A model generated the notes under the pieces. The model saw only the letters and a program-made list of their open reading frames with translations. It did not search any database and was not told where the DNA came from. Shown one piece after another: positions 47,101 through 59,093 of a DNA stretch of 64,000 nucleotides. The stretch's first letter is position 1. The number at the start of each line of letters is the position of its first letter. Where the stretch lies: positions 17,006,001 through 17,070,000 of the forward strand of contig JBAIAC010000033.1 of NCBI GenBank assembly GCA_037349315.1. Reading direction: 5' to 3'. Made by a program: the position numbers and the translations under genes. Source of the DNA: Chelydra serpentina (Eukaryota; Chordata; Testudines; Chelydridae).

Positions 47101-49541
47101 TAGGTGCAGGGAGCAAGGTGGGGGAACCTCCAAAGCCATTTTGCCTTGGGCTAGAAAACCAGAAGTGCCATGGAGAGGCCTGGGATGGGAGCGGGCCCCA
47201 TGTCCCACAGCCAATGGTCCAAGAGGTTCTATGTGCCTGGACCTTGTCCCGCAAAGCTTTGTGGTGCCTGCCTGGATCACACAGCTGCCTGCACTGATTG
47301 TTGCATAAATCCTCTGTTGCAGGGCTGGGGAGACTCTGTCTGCAGACGAGGGAGCCCACAGGTGTCTGCAGGTTCCCCCAGGCTCCTGGGTATCTCAGAC
47401 AGTGACTCCAGCTAATACGATTGCCCATCCCCTCTAAATTGGGGCCCACCCACATTTCTACTTCTAGCTATGCCACTGGTTCTGATCATGTTAGCGATTA
47501 ACCTGGAGACTGCAGTTTGTCATCCAAACCCCCATCCGACCCCCCAACACAAAACCAACAAGAATGTAGTTTTGCATCAATCTGGATTCTGTATTTAGAT
47601 TTAGAAAGGGGGGGAAAGCCATTTCCCTTATCAATTCATCCACACAAACTCCCCACAGTATGACAAATAATTCAGCTATGTAGATGCTATTAATAAGCTC
47701 AATTATCTGATTTTTGCAGTGTCTGACTTTTGGATGATGCCTATTTAAGGAAAAAAACCCCATAAATGTGTAGGCACTCTCATCCTTCCTCAGCTGGCAC
47801 ATGTGAAAGAGCCCCCTTTCCTAGACAGGTACTCTTCAGAACAAGGCCCAGTCTCTGGCTCATTCCCACAGCAGCAGAAGCGCCATTTGAAAGGCCACGC
47901 TGGTAAGAACGGTTCAAGGTGCCGAGTACTTCGTGAGGAGCTGAACTCCCACTGACTCCAATGGTAGCTGAGTGCACTCAGGCCCTGGCAGAAATACTTA
48001 GGCACCCTGCAGGATCAAGCCGTTAGCACTGAATTCTACTCCATTGCAGTCTGGCAGGGAACAACCGCGTCAAAGTGGAAAACCCCCAGGAAGTTATTGA
48101 AACGGTCTTACTATTAAAGACCTAGTGTTTCCACTGCAAATGGGAACAACTCCAAATGAGATTTCTGAGCTACTGTCTTTTAAAGTCACTTGCTTTGGCT
48201 TTGCAAAATACAATCCCCTCTGCTCTGCTCTAATTAAAGTTTTTGGGGACATGTCTGAAACAACAAGAGAGGGGAAATTAGGAATGTGTATGTTATAATT
48301 TACACCTTCATCCGGCTCCTCCACCTGTAAATTACACCAACGTAGTCTCCTCCCATCAGCCCACTACTGTCATGTAACTTGTACTCTCCTGTCATCACTT
48401 CTGAATTCGATCCATTGTGGTGTAGTGGTTGGGACAGGGAATAATTTCGGAGCCTTTCTGTGCCTAAGCTTAACCATCCATTAAATGGGTACTGTAAAGC
48501 AGGAACATCAAAGGGTTTGTATGCATTTCTTTAATGTTTATAAGGCACTTTAAAGTCTTTGGCCAGGCGTGCAAAGTATTACTATTGTTATGAGCTGGGT
48601 GGAAGCTTGTTATGGGTGAGTTAAAACCCCACCTAGGACAAAAGGAGCATGTGACCCTTGCCCAGGAGTTTTCGCAGTGTATTGTAAAAACTGGGCAAGG
48701 TGGACAGAAAGAGTCTAAAGGAGCAGCTGAAAGCACAGTGACTGACCCGGGAAGAAACTTGAGGAAAGGTTTGGGGAGCAGGCTGAAAAGGGTGCTCTAT
48801 GTGCTATGAGCAGAAGTTACTGTTTCCTGCTATTTGATTCCTTCTGCATTCAAAGATGCAGGACTTTGTACAGTCTGTGTAAATAACCAAAACTGCAGCA
48901 AAGAAAATACCAGACTCCACCAATCTCTACGTCCAACTGGAACATCCCCAGGGCCCTGAAACTTTGATTAGTTGCTCAGGTCAAAAGGGGCAACACTATT
49001 ATTTAAACTGGGGACTCGGAGATGAAGGGCTGCCACATATGTCTAATTACCCTCAATGTGAGCTATTCAGTACCCATCATCAGCCTGCCACAAGATCACA
49101 GATGATCTTTTGAAAAAAAGAGATTCCTGACAGTAGAATTGATAGTATTTCTCCTTTTGAATAAAAATAACTTCATGTCTTCCACTAATAGAATACATAA
49201 CGGGAAATACTTATTTTCAAAAGTATAACTCAATGCTGGTTTCATTACTTTAACTGGAATGGAAGGTTTCCTGAAATGCACTTTATACTAACATGCAAAT
49301 TAGTGAGGGCTCATTAGTGGGAAATTGTTGCTTCTGCCAACAAGTTCATTGGAGATTATGCACCTTTCATTGTTTGAACTTGAATAGTTTACAGGGCTAT
49401 GCATGGACAAGGCAGATGTTCAACCCCCATCTAGTGGATCAGACATATGATTCTTAACACACATAAGAAGGAAAAGCAAAATAATATACTCTTCACTTAG
49501 AGAGCATCTTCTATCCAAGGATTTCCAACCTGGGTAATAAT
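47101..49541. other. Non-coding stretch with a MIR-like fragment
   Basis: At about 48413-48560, TGTGGTGTAGTGGTTGGGAC and TTTCTGTGCCTAAGC with CCATTAAATGGGTA follow the MIR order with part of the core missing. No genes recognised. Confidence 0.4.
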
Positions 49542-49549
49542 CCCAGAAG

Positions 49550-49673
49550 TAGGGGGACCAGAAGTCCTGATTTTACAGGGACAGTCCCGATTTTTGGGTC
49601 TTTTTCTTATATAGGCTCCTATTACTCCCCACCCCCTGTCCCGATTTTTCACACTTGCTGTCTGGTCACCCTA
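49550..49673 (+). mobile_element. 124-bp hAT MITE (GGGTGACCAGA family)
   Basis: TAGGGGGACCAGAAGTCC to CTGGTCACCCTA. The flanks CCCAGAAG (49542-49549) and TTGAGAAG (49674-49681) share only five of eight bases, so the duplication has decayed. The body is nearly identical to the copy at 17441. Confidence 0.9.
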
Positions 49674-49681
49674 TTGAGAAG

Positions 49682-52310
49682 TGAAGTTATTTGCCCATCT
49701 TGATGCAGTAGGTCAGTTGCAGTGTTGAGAACAAAATAGAAGTATTTGAACACCCAATGCCCTGCTATAGCCACCAGATGATGTTGCTTCTAAATGCTAC
49801 TTCAAGAGCTGTTGCTGCACATAGAAGGATTCTGGCTTCTATTGTATTGGGAAGGAAACAAATGGGTTTGTTTTCTAAATCTTCCCCAATTTTTACATTT
49901 TATTGTCACTTCTCTGCAGTTCTTGTTTCCTCACTTTCTGTGGCTCCTGACCCTTCATTCCTCTGAAGAGTTCTCTTTTCACTCTGCCGCTCACTGCCAC
50001 TTTTGTTGCTGAAATTCACTGAGGGAAACAGAGTTGAGCAGCTCGTAATCAGGATTTTCACTGATCCTACCATTCCTACATTAATGGAGTTATACAAAGA
50101 TACACGTTAACTCTGGGATTTTCTATTTATCTTAGGCTATGTTAGTGGCAGAAATCCTGTATTGTGTCATTAAAATAAAATCAATTAGTGGGGAAATTAC
50201 ATAATGACAGTTTCAGGGGGACAATGGAGGAGGCTGATGTGCTGTAATTACAATTAACCCAGCTGGCAATGCTTAAATGTCTGGAAATAGAACCTATGGG
50301 CCTTCTTGGCAATCCCAGTATAAATAAATACATTTTAAAATCTTATACATGCAAACTCATGCACACGCACATCCTCGCTGAAAAAGAGTTCCAGCTCAAT
50401 AAAATCAAACTGAAACTATACCTAAGGTTGCTCTAAGAACTACATGGCAAATGAGACAACTCAGGAGTTAAAAGTCCTTGATCACTGATACCATTTTGCT
50501 TTGGTTGGGTCTGACAATCAGCACATCTCTGCAGCATTGGTAAATATGAAATATCTATGCTCTTGAGTTGTTCTGCTAGCAGGCTGCAATGCAAGAGACG
50601 TGCTTCTCTCATTCCAGCGGATGGCGGGAATTCACAGGAGGCAGCACGTGCAGAAACAGCACGTTCAGTGTCTGTGTAGGAAACAGTGCCTCATATTTCT
50701 CAACAGCAATGCCTCTGGCAGAATAAGGAGCAGCAGGAACTAACTCCCAGAAGAGTCCCATCCAGTCTCTCTCCTTCAGAAAGATAGTGGGCAGAACACA
50801 GGTCACAGATTATGAGGGTAGAAGAGATGATAAAGGGGATTCTTCAGGTTTCTCACAAAAATATGGAAGACTGACCAAAAATATCCTCCTATGCTCCATT
50901 CCGGAGAGATTTTATGACATAGACTTCTCCCCTGGTAGGCACAATGATTTGTAATCATAGCTAGGAACAGAGGAAGCTTCATCCCCAGAGCAAGACTCAA
51001 CCTGCAAGTGTGAACCATGCTGCAACTGAATCAAAGTTGACATGTGCAATAGCTTCCCTGGATGAAAAATCTGCGTTTCACTTGGAAAAATGTATTGCAA
51101 GAAAAAGGAAGCATTTTAACAAAGCCCATTTTCAGGGCTTTGCTTCCCCCACCTTTTTGTAACTTTGTGAATCCTCAGTTTGCAAATGTCACATCCTTAT
51201 TTTATCTTTATGTCACCACAGTTCTGCCATGGCAACTGTTTTTTGGGATGTGCCCAAATCAAACCACTGCCAGATCCAAAGACTCTTCAACTTTAGGGAA
51301 GTGTGGTTCTAGATCAGAACTTTGTGGGTTGGGCCCCATCTCTGATTAGCTGGCGAAAGCCAAAGGAATCTCATCCTACATATCTGTATTTGTCACTGTC
51401 ACAGACATGGGTGGAGCTGGTTCTGGGTCTTCACTGTACAGCAAAGCATGGAAGAGGAAAGTAAAGAACTGGGACTCCAAAAGCAGAGGTGGAATCCAAG
51501 GAGGAAACTAAGCATCTGATAAACTTCTTTAACATCAAACATTTTTAAAGCACAGAAATGACTTAGTGAAAGACAGATGATAGGCCAGGAGATCAGTAAC
51601 ACAATGTTAAGCAGTGCAGGACTAACATGCCAACGAGCAATACAATTGTCTGAGACACAAACTGAAAGGTACAGACCCTGTCCCTCCCTACAGCCCCTTT
51701 GTGCTGTTTTAGTGGCACAAATGGGCCATAATGCTTGCTTCACCAACCAGCTGAGGACTCCATGCCAGTTAAACCAGCTCTAGGAGACCAGGAATGAGGA
51801 GCTTGCCCAATAGTTTAGGTTCTTCTCCATGCAGTTGTGCTGCAGTGACACACTCTGCTCTCAACACTAAGCAAACAGTGCGATATCCACAGGTACGTCT
51901 GCTTATCCCATCTTCACACCGTCATCCCTTTCCAATTCAGCTACCCACTGTGTTTATCTGTGCATCTGTATTTAGAAAGATCAAGGACACAGCAAAGCTG
52001 CTCTGCCTTTCAGGGAGCGTTAAAGTACAACCGTACTCTAAACATAGGATGTTTAAGATGACTGAAACAATGTACCCATTTTGAATTTGTATCCCCATGG
52101 CAATCATGATGTATCTGTTAAGCAGGAAACTATTATTCCCATCACACAATCCTCCCAATTGCCCTAAAACCCTTCCACTCTCAGGTGGAAGAGCAGACCC
52201 AATCCCCTCTATGAGCCAATAAGGGGAGGAAGCAGAAACTCTGAAAAGATCTGGACCCAGAAACGCTCTCTCTCAGAAGGTAGAAGGGCCCTCCACCTCC
52301 TCCCCATACC
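49682..52310. other. Non-coding stretch
   Basis: No frame with domain features and no recognised repeat. Confidence 0.4.
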
Positions 52311-52700
52311 CCTCCCCTGAGGCGCCGCCCCTGTGCTTTCCCCCGCACACCTCCGCCCGCCGCGTGCTGCCTGCCGATCAGCTGGAGCCGGAGGAGTGCC
52401 TGTGTGAGCGGAGGAAAAGCCGCTTGGCTGCCGCGGCCCCTGGGGAAGCAGAGGTTAGCTGGGCGCGGGGAAGGGCTGGCAGGGAGCTACCGATGGGTGC
52501 TCGGCTGCTTCTCCCCCCTCCCTCCCAGGCTTGCAAGCCTGGAGGGGGGTGGAGATGCAGCGCGCCCGGGGGAGGAGGCGGGAGCGGGGATTTGGGGAAG
52601 GCGTGGAATGGGGGCGGGGCTGGGCGTGGAGTTGGGGCGGGGCCGGGCGTGGAGTTGGGGCGGGGCCAGGGACGCCTGTGGTCTGTAACCTAATTGCCAG
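52311..52700. repeat. GC-rich block with 23-bp GC-box tandem repeats
   Basis: A short CpG-rich block. At 52611-52671 the 23-bp unit GGGGCGGGGCYGGGCGTGGA-GTT is repeated about 2.6 times. The phrase CTCCCTCCCAGGCTTGCAAG at 52519 resembles the interior of the hAT at 6283, so the block may be the remains of a similar GC-rich transposon rather than a promoter. No TIRs were found. Confidence 0.5.
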
Positions 52701-53165
52701 CGTAGCTGGGACAAGAGCTGAGCAGAAAGTGCTGCCACAACAGCAGGACAATGCAGAGAAGCCCCCAAGGAGAAACACAGTGGCCAGGAAACCTGTAGGT
52801 CCCCCAATTCCCTCTACTGGAGAAATGGCCTAGAAATGGCATCCCAGATACCAGGTCTGAGGAGCTCTAGCTCTCTATTTGATGCCCCCAGGGGCCAAGC
52901 TAGGAATTGCAATGTTTTACCTTTAAATGTAACTGTTTAAGACACTATACCAGGGTCTTAAACAAGGGTCTTAAGAACCTTCCCCTTTACTGCCAGTCCT
53001 AAGAAAATCCCCCTTCACTTTAGCCATGTGTCTAAGTGCTTACTGGGATCCACCAGGGCTAGCACCTATAGTGCCTAGGAGCAGCTGCAATGCCTTCAGT
53101 GCTGGCCCCTGAGTCGCAGTACACCTGGTGCTGCCGAGTACCTTCAGAGGTTTGCCCTACCAGCA
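52701..53165. other. Non-coding stretch
   Basis: Nothing recognised. Confidence 0.4.
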
Positions 53166-53173
53166 CTGAGCTG

Positions 53174-53706
53174 TAGGGTTGCCAACTTTCTAATCCCTGA
53201 AAACCGAACACCCTGCCCTGCCTCTTCCTCCGAGTCCCTGCCCTCTGCCCCACTGTCCCCCCACTCCGTCACTTGCTCCCCTTGCTTGCTCCCCCATCCC
53301 CCCAGGACTCACCTGCAGAGCTGGGCTGGGAGGAGCTGATGCAGAGCTTGCCCAATCGGGGCATGACAGAGGTCAGTCCCTGGAGTGAGGGGTGGGTGGG
53401 GTGGGGAAACTGGGACACAGCGGGGTGGGGGAGACAGGCTAACCCCCCCGGGACGGCACCGGTAGCTACTTTGGAGCCCAGTCTGGGAGCCAGCCAGTTC
53501 TCTCCGTCATGCTGGGGAGTGGGAAGAGCAGCAGCTGCTAAGCCGAGCCGCTCCTCCAGGCTCCAGCAGAAGCTGCTGCTCTTCCCATCCCCTAGTGGCA
53601 GAGGCCAGTTACTGCAGGTAACCAGACTTTTAGCATCCAATCAGCTGTGTGGACCGAACGCTGCCAGTTTCCCTTTTCGATCAGAACCAGACACCTGGCA
53701 ACCCTA
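53174..53706. mobile_element. 533-bp non-autonomous hAT (TAGGGTTGCCAAC family)
   Basis: The ends TAGGGTTGCCAACTTTCTAA and CTGGCAACCCTA are flanked by CTGAGCTG (53166-53173) and CTGAGCAG (53707-53714), an 8-bp duplication with one mismatch. The interior is GC-rich. The 123- to 145-codon frames through it are not genes. Confidence 0.93.
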
Positions 53707-53714
53707 CTGAGCAG

Positions 53715-54868
53715 CCTTGTTGCTTACAAGCCCAACCAGTGACCCAGTTAGGAATCCTGGGAAGTCCCCAACAGTACAATAGAAAGACTGTATCCAAGCT
53801 TGATGTTGAGCACAAGCAAGACAGGCAACAGCTCGGAGGCCCCTCTCTGGACAGGTCCCCCCGCAGAACCTCAGAACCATACCCCAACCCCCTCTAGGAA
53901 GAAGGCTGGAAGAGAAGGTATTGAAGGCTTGATTTCCTTGGAGAGCCAGAGGGGGAGGCAAATTCAGAGCAAGGCCAGTTTGGGGAGCAGATTATTCCAC
54001 ATCAGATTACTGCAGGGTTCTTACACCTTCCTCCGACGTATCTGGTGCTGGCCGCTGTCAGAGACAGGATACGGACCAGACAGTCCATGGGTCTGAGCCA
54101 ATCTGGCAAGTCCTATATCCAGGGCCAATCACCCTTGTGGCCACTTGGGCCCAGACTGATTCTAATAGGAACCTGATGTTTCCCCATCGTTAGCAGATTA
54201 TTCTACCAATCGATGGGAAAACTTCAAACAGGTTCTGGGTGGCACCAAAGCGTTGATTTGACAGTCTCCATTCTGTACTTTAAGCAATGCACAATGAGAG
54301 CAGTATCTGAAAAATACTGAGCTCTGGTACTTTCAGGCAGGAGCTGAGCCCCACTGCTTCTCCTGGGGGTTCGGTGAGAACATATTTCTTTCGACAGTGT
54401 TATTGGATAACAGGAAAATCATGCAAAGAGTGCAATAGCAGGTATGGGGAAGGATAAAATGTAAGGAAGAAGTAACTAGTTGGAGAGTCTGATTGCTCTG
54501 CTACCAGCATGATGTGAGTGCCCTCACATGCCCTTATCAGTCTCTCTCCCTCAGCTACTACACACATTCAAACCATAAAGGTTTTGAAATACTGGTTTTG
54601 ACCATCCCCTGTGTCTGGATGCAAGCTGGGCTGGGTGGATTTGGGGCAAGGCATGCATGGAAGAAGGGAGCGCCAGGTCTGGAGCATAGCCCTGCTTCTG
54701 CCATCCTTTGGAAGCCCTTCTAGGTGTGCAATGGAGGGATGGGCTCTGCTGGTCAGGAGGGGGCAGGTCAAGGGAAAAGGCTGGCTCTGAAAAGCTGCTC
54801 TACAAAGCATTGTCCCTCCCTTCAACTCCATGGAGTTTGTTCATTGTAATAGAAAATGGTGACTCGAT
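53715..54868. other. Non-coding stretch
   Basis: No recognised gene or repeat. Confidence 0.4.
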
Positions 54869-55025
54869 CAACCATCTTGAGGGACTCTCCATCAGTGGAG
54901 ATTTTTAAATTAAGATGTATACAAGATCTGCTCTAGGAATTATATTGGGGAAGTTCCATGGCCTGTGTGTTGAACAGGAGATCAGACTAGATGATCACAA
55001 TGGCCCTGGAATCTATGAGTCTGTT
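54869..55025 (+). mobile_element. CR1 LINE 3' end fragment
   Basis: GAGGGACTCTCCATCAGTGG, then GAACAGGAGATCAGACTAGA followed by TGATCACAATGGCCCTGGAATCT-type text and ATCTATGAGTCTG. This is the typical 3' end of a CR1 LINE in sauropsids. It is short, 5'-truncated and without coding sequence. Confidence 0.8.
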
Positions 55026-55324
55026 CTCAAGAACATGCCTCTCCCTCCTCCCAAGATGAATTCCAACCCTATCACAAAGGGATGGAAACAAACAGAGAGC
55101 TTGCGTTCCCAGCTGAGCTGAAAGTGTTTGGAGAGGAAATGGAAAAGGCCCTAGATTAGATCTTGCTGTTCCAGTTGTTGGATGAGTTGTACTACAAAAA
55201 ACTCAACAACCGCTAGGCTACTGGTGTGCTGAGATCGCTGCCCATTGTGCTGACCAGCATTGTCTCATTATTGTCTGGTACTCCCCTCGGTCTCTGTATT
55301 CATTTGTTGTCTCTTGGCTTATAC

Positions 55325-55445
55325 TTAGCTTGTAAACTCTTTAGGGCAGAGACTGTCTTTTTGTCCTGTGTTTGATCAGTACCTAGCACTGGGGTCCTGG
55401 TCCATGACTAGGGCTCCCACATGCTATAGTAATACAAATAATAAT
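55325..55445 (+). repeat. L2/MIR-like 3' tail
   Basis: GCTTGTAAACTCTTTAGGGC, TACCTAGCACTGGGGTCCTG, GTCCATGACTAGGGCTCC and a tail of AATACAAATAATAATTA. It is the best preserved of the three copies here. Confidence 0.7.
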
Positions 55446-57499
55446 TACAATTTGTTAAGCAGCTTGTTTAGAATTCACTCTTTATTGTATTTTGATTCAT
55501 AGCCAAAGGCACACAAGTGGCCTTGTCTGTACAGGGAATCTGCCCTCCGTGGACACGGTTGCTACACCTGAGCAAACTCCTATGTGTAGACAGAGAAAGC
55601 CATGATTTGCATCGGTTGAGCTTACTTGGATTTTGATCAGTGCAACACCAATTTCTGACCAAGAACAGCAGAATCAGGGTTAATTACAACTATAGACCAA
55701 GCCTATGTAACATGAAATAGAAATCTGGGAACTGAGAAGACTTGGCTGGGTAGGAGTCCCTCGGTAACCTTCTTCAAGTCACTCACCATTGTCACACTTT
55801 GAAAGCGGCAGATCTGTGTTTTCCAGCCTTTAAAGAAAACAAAAAACCTGGCATTGCCATGTTACCTAGCCGAGTGGCTCTGATAAGCCATTACTCACAT
55901 GGGGAAGGGCTGCACTTCAGCCACGTCTCTCTTTTTTAAATTTTTTTGCCATGCTTGTTCTTGCTTCTCTTGAGTAAGTGCTCACTAGTTCTCAGGGTAA
56001 GCCGGGGGAGGGATTTTTGTAGGTATTACCTCACTTCCATCCGCCTAGAGGACACCCAATTTGTCTGGCACAAACTACACGCCTAAAGTGAGTCAATCTT
56101 AGTTCCTGCTCCCCTCCTCGGGGACAGTTTCTGTAACTGCCCCAGTTTGCCATTTGAAATCATTTCCTTCTTCCTGCTCATGACTGTTCCCTTTGAAACC
56201 AGCTGGCCCAGAGATTCAATTCCCTCAGTGTGGCAATAGTGAATGGGGTTGCAAGGCAGCGATGAGTAAGTGAGGTTTAAACTTTACACCAGCCACAATG
56301 AGCGTCTGCTGTCTTGTGTCACAGTAGCCCTTGCGTGTGGAAAGGCTGGTGCAGAGACCACAGCAGTACATGTAGTGAAAGAGAAGAAAAGGCGGGCAAG
56401 GCTGTTTCTTCACACTGAACAGTTGTTTAAACAATAACAGTTCCTGGAGTTTCTCTCCATTAATGTTTGTGCAGTGAGTTCCAGTGCTGGGGGCATTCTT
56501 TCTTTGCATGGTACTGCAGGGTATGGGGAGGAAGGAAGTGGGCTGTGGGGAGTGGGAGGAAAGAGAGAGCACCGTGGAAACTCCCAGACCCTGATTAGCT
56601 CACTGAGTGCAAAAAAGCAGGCATTAAAAACCCACTGAAAAGGAGGCATATATCTACACCCTACTGTTCCTAGATGCATAGACACCATAGTGATCAATGC
56701 CTTAGAAACACTATGTAATAACAGAGAGAGAGAGCTCTGGACAAACAGGCCAGCCTATGAGAAGGAACTGGAGGAGTCAATCTCTGCCCAATTTGCCCAT
56801 CTAAGGAAGGGTAGTGTCCAGCCATAAAAGATCCTGCAGACTCAGCTCAACCTAGACACGTATGCTGGATAACAAGGGGAAGCAGTTACCAAGGCACAGA
56901 AGTGAATACATCACAGCGCCACTGGTGAACAGCAGAGGAACTAGGAGAAGGAAACAAGGCTCTGAGTCTCCTCCCACTTACAGGGGTATAAATCAGGAAG
57001 TGCATGGAGTCACATCAGTGTAAAAAGCACAAGTAAGAGGAGAACCAGCCCCAAAGGTCTGGCTCAGAAGTGATCCAGCAGCACAACTCAGCAGAACAAA
57101 CAGCAACCCCCAGTCAGCAGCTAGACCCGTCCTTCCCACATTGTTCCGCCATAGCACATGCCACTGGCAGCAGCCGAGGCCCAACCGATGAATCCTTCTC
57201 TCACGTCAATAAGTTAAGGTTGTTTGGGGGAAGCTTCTGGTCTTCTAGCTCATTTATGTAATGTACTTTTTTGTGGAGGATGGGGGAAGAAAGTAATGTA
57301 TTGCAGGTACTCAGGTACTATAGTGATGGGCCCATATAAAGGTAGACAAGATAGGTTGCTTTACCTGTGGTCATGTCTATCTTCTATGCAAGCCCCAGCC
57401 CACTCTTTTGTCCTTTACACTGCCAAAGTAACGCCAACAGACCCCCGCTCGTCGGCAGGCAGGATCGAACTGGGGACCTCTGGAGCTTAATGCATGAGC
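55446..57499. other. Non-coding stretch
   Basis: A 115-codon minus-strand frame (56572-56225) has no domain. No repeat recognised. Confidence 0.4.
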
Positions 57500-57507
57500 C
57501 TCTACTG

Positions 57508-58385
57508 CAGAGGTGGGCAAACTACAGCCCATGGGCCACATAGAATCATAGAATATCAAGCTTGGAAGGGACCTTAGGAGATCATCTAGTCCAACCCCCT
57601 GCTCAAAGCAGGACCAATCCCCAATTTTTGCCCCAAAACCCTAAATGGCCCCTTTAAGGATTGAACTCTCAACCCTGGGTTTAGCAGGCCAATGCTCAAA
57701 CCACTGAGCTATCCCTCCCCCACATCTGACCCACAGGACCATCCTGCCCAGCCCTTGAGCTCCCACCAGGGGAGGCTAGCCCCCATACTCTCCCCCACTG
57801 GCCCCTCTCCCCCGCAGCCTCAGCTCGCCGTGCCATCAGCGCTGTGGGCAGTGGGGTTGCGAGCTCCTGCCGGGCAGTGCGGCGGTGGGGCTGGCTCTGG
57901 CCGGGCCACGTGGCTGCCAGTCCTGATGCTCTGAGTGGCATGGTAAGGGGGCGGGGAGCAGGGATAAGGGGCAGGGGGGCCTGGGGGCAGTCAGGGGACA
58001 GGGGGCGGTTGGATGGGGCGGAGGTTCTGGCGGGGGAGGGCGATCAGGGGATGGGGAGGTTGGATAGGTAAGGGAATCCTGGGGGGCCTGTCAGGAGGTG
58101 GGGGTGTGGATAGGGGTCAGGGCAGTCAGGGGACAGGGAGCAGGGGAGGTTGGATAGCGTGTGGGGTCCTGGGGGGGCATGGTTAAGGGCGGGGGAGTCC
58201 TGGGAGGGGGGAAGTCAGGGAACAAGGAGCAGATGGGGTTGGATGGGTTGGAGGTTCTGAGGGGGGCAATCGGGGGTGGGAAGTGGGAGGGGGCGTATAG
58301 GGGGCGGGGGCCAGGCTGTTTGGGGAGGCACAGCCTTCCCTACCCGGCCCTCCATACAATTTCAGAACCCCGATGTGGCCCTATT
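57508..58385. mobile_element. Truncated hAT (GGTGGGCAAACTACGGCCC family) hosting a SINE
   Basis: The left end CAGAGGTGGGCAAACTACAG matches the element at 36413, and CATACAATTTCAGAACCCCG with ATGTGGCCC near 58350-58381 matches that element's right side. The right TIR is lost. A SINE interrupts it at 57542-57719. The middle is a G-rich tract with many GGGGCGG and CAGGGG words. Confidence 0.8.
57542..57719 (-). mobile_element. tRNA-derived SINE with CR1-like tail (turtle Pol III/SINE, Cry I type)
   Basis: Read on the minus strand, it opens with a tRNA-like head: A box TAGCTCAGTGG (57711-57701) and B-box-like GAGTTCAATCC (57668-57658). It continues with TTTGAGCAGGGGGTTGGACT, AGATGATCTCCTAAGGTCCC and ends ATTCTATGATTCT, the 3' end of a CR1 LINE. 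This tRNA-head plus CR1-tail structure is that of the SINE described from cryptodiran turtles. A 6-bp duplication CCACAT flanks it (57536-57541 and 57720-57725). It sits inside a hAT element, so it is the younger of the two. Confidence 0.93.
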
Positions 58386-58737
58386 TTGTGACTCAAAATA
58401 ATGTTAGCCTCATGGAGGTGTGATCCTGGCATGTAGGCAGTGAAATGGCATTCACGCAGATGTGAGCAAACCCCACATCAGTGTATGCAGTTACTCACAT
58501 CTGATTTATTTTACCTGTGTCTTGTTTATTAAGATTTATGATGTGTCTTGGCATCCAACAACTTCTAGGGCATAAAAGGAAACATTTTATAACAATTTCT
58601 CCCAATGCAAGAACAATTGTTACTCCAGATCTTCAGCTGGTGACTTTAATAGAGCTACACTGGTTTACACCAGATGAGAAATTGACAATGTGAACAGAGC
58701 TATAAAAACTAAAGGAAATGAATAACCTGAAAAAGAC
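58386..58737. other. Non-coding flank of the DIRS element
   Basis: GAGCTACACTGGTTTACACC at about 58652 resembles an old amniote repeat with the GTTTACACCAG word. The DIRS element begins abruptly at 58738 with no target duplication visible, as expected for tyrosine-recombinase integration. Confidence 0.45.
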
Positions 58738-58794
58738 GGTTACTCACCGTAGTAACTGTTGTTCTTCGAGATGTGTTGCTCATATCTATTCCAA
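58738..58794 (+). repeat. DIRS terminal inverted repeat, outer arm
   Basis: A 57-bp arm, beginning GGTTACTCACCGTAGTAAC, is the exact reverse complement of 58976-59032, with a 181-bp loop between. It marks the 3' boundary of the element. The words TTGCTCATAT and ATTCCAATTAGGTG recur in direct orientation at about 59052-59077. Confidence 0.95.
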
Positions 58795-58975
58795 TTAGGT
58801 GTGCGCGTGCGGCGTGCACGATCGTCGGAAGATTTTTACCCTAGCAACACTCGGTGGGCCGGCTGGCGCCCCCTGGAGTGGCGCCGTTACGGTGCCTGAT
58901 ATATACCCCAGCCGGCCCAGCGCCCTCTCAGTTCCTTCGTGCCGGCTATTCCGACAGTGGGGATGGAGGGCGGGT

Positions 58976-59032
58976 TTGGAATAGATATGAGCAACACATC
59001 TCGAAGAACAACAGTTACTACGGTGAGTAACC
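58976..59032 (-). repeat. DIRS internal complementary region
   Basis: The exact 57-bp complement of the outer arm. In DIRS-type elements an internal region complementary to the termini is thought to template circle formation during replication; position and sequence here fit that role. Confidence 0.85.
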
Positions 59033-59093
59033 ATCTTTTCTTCTTCGACTGCTTGCTCATATGTATTCCAATTAGGTGACTCCCAAGCCATTC

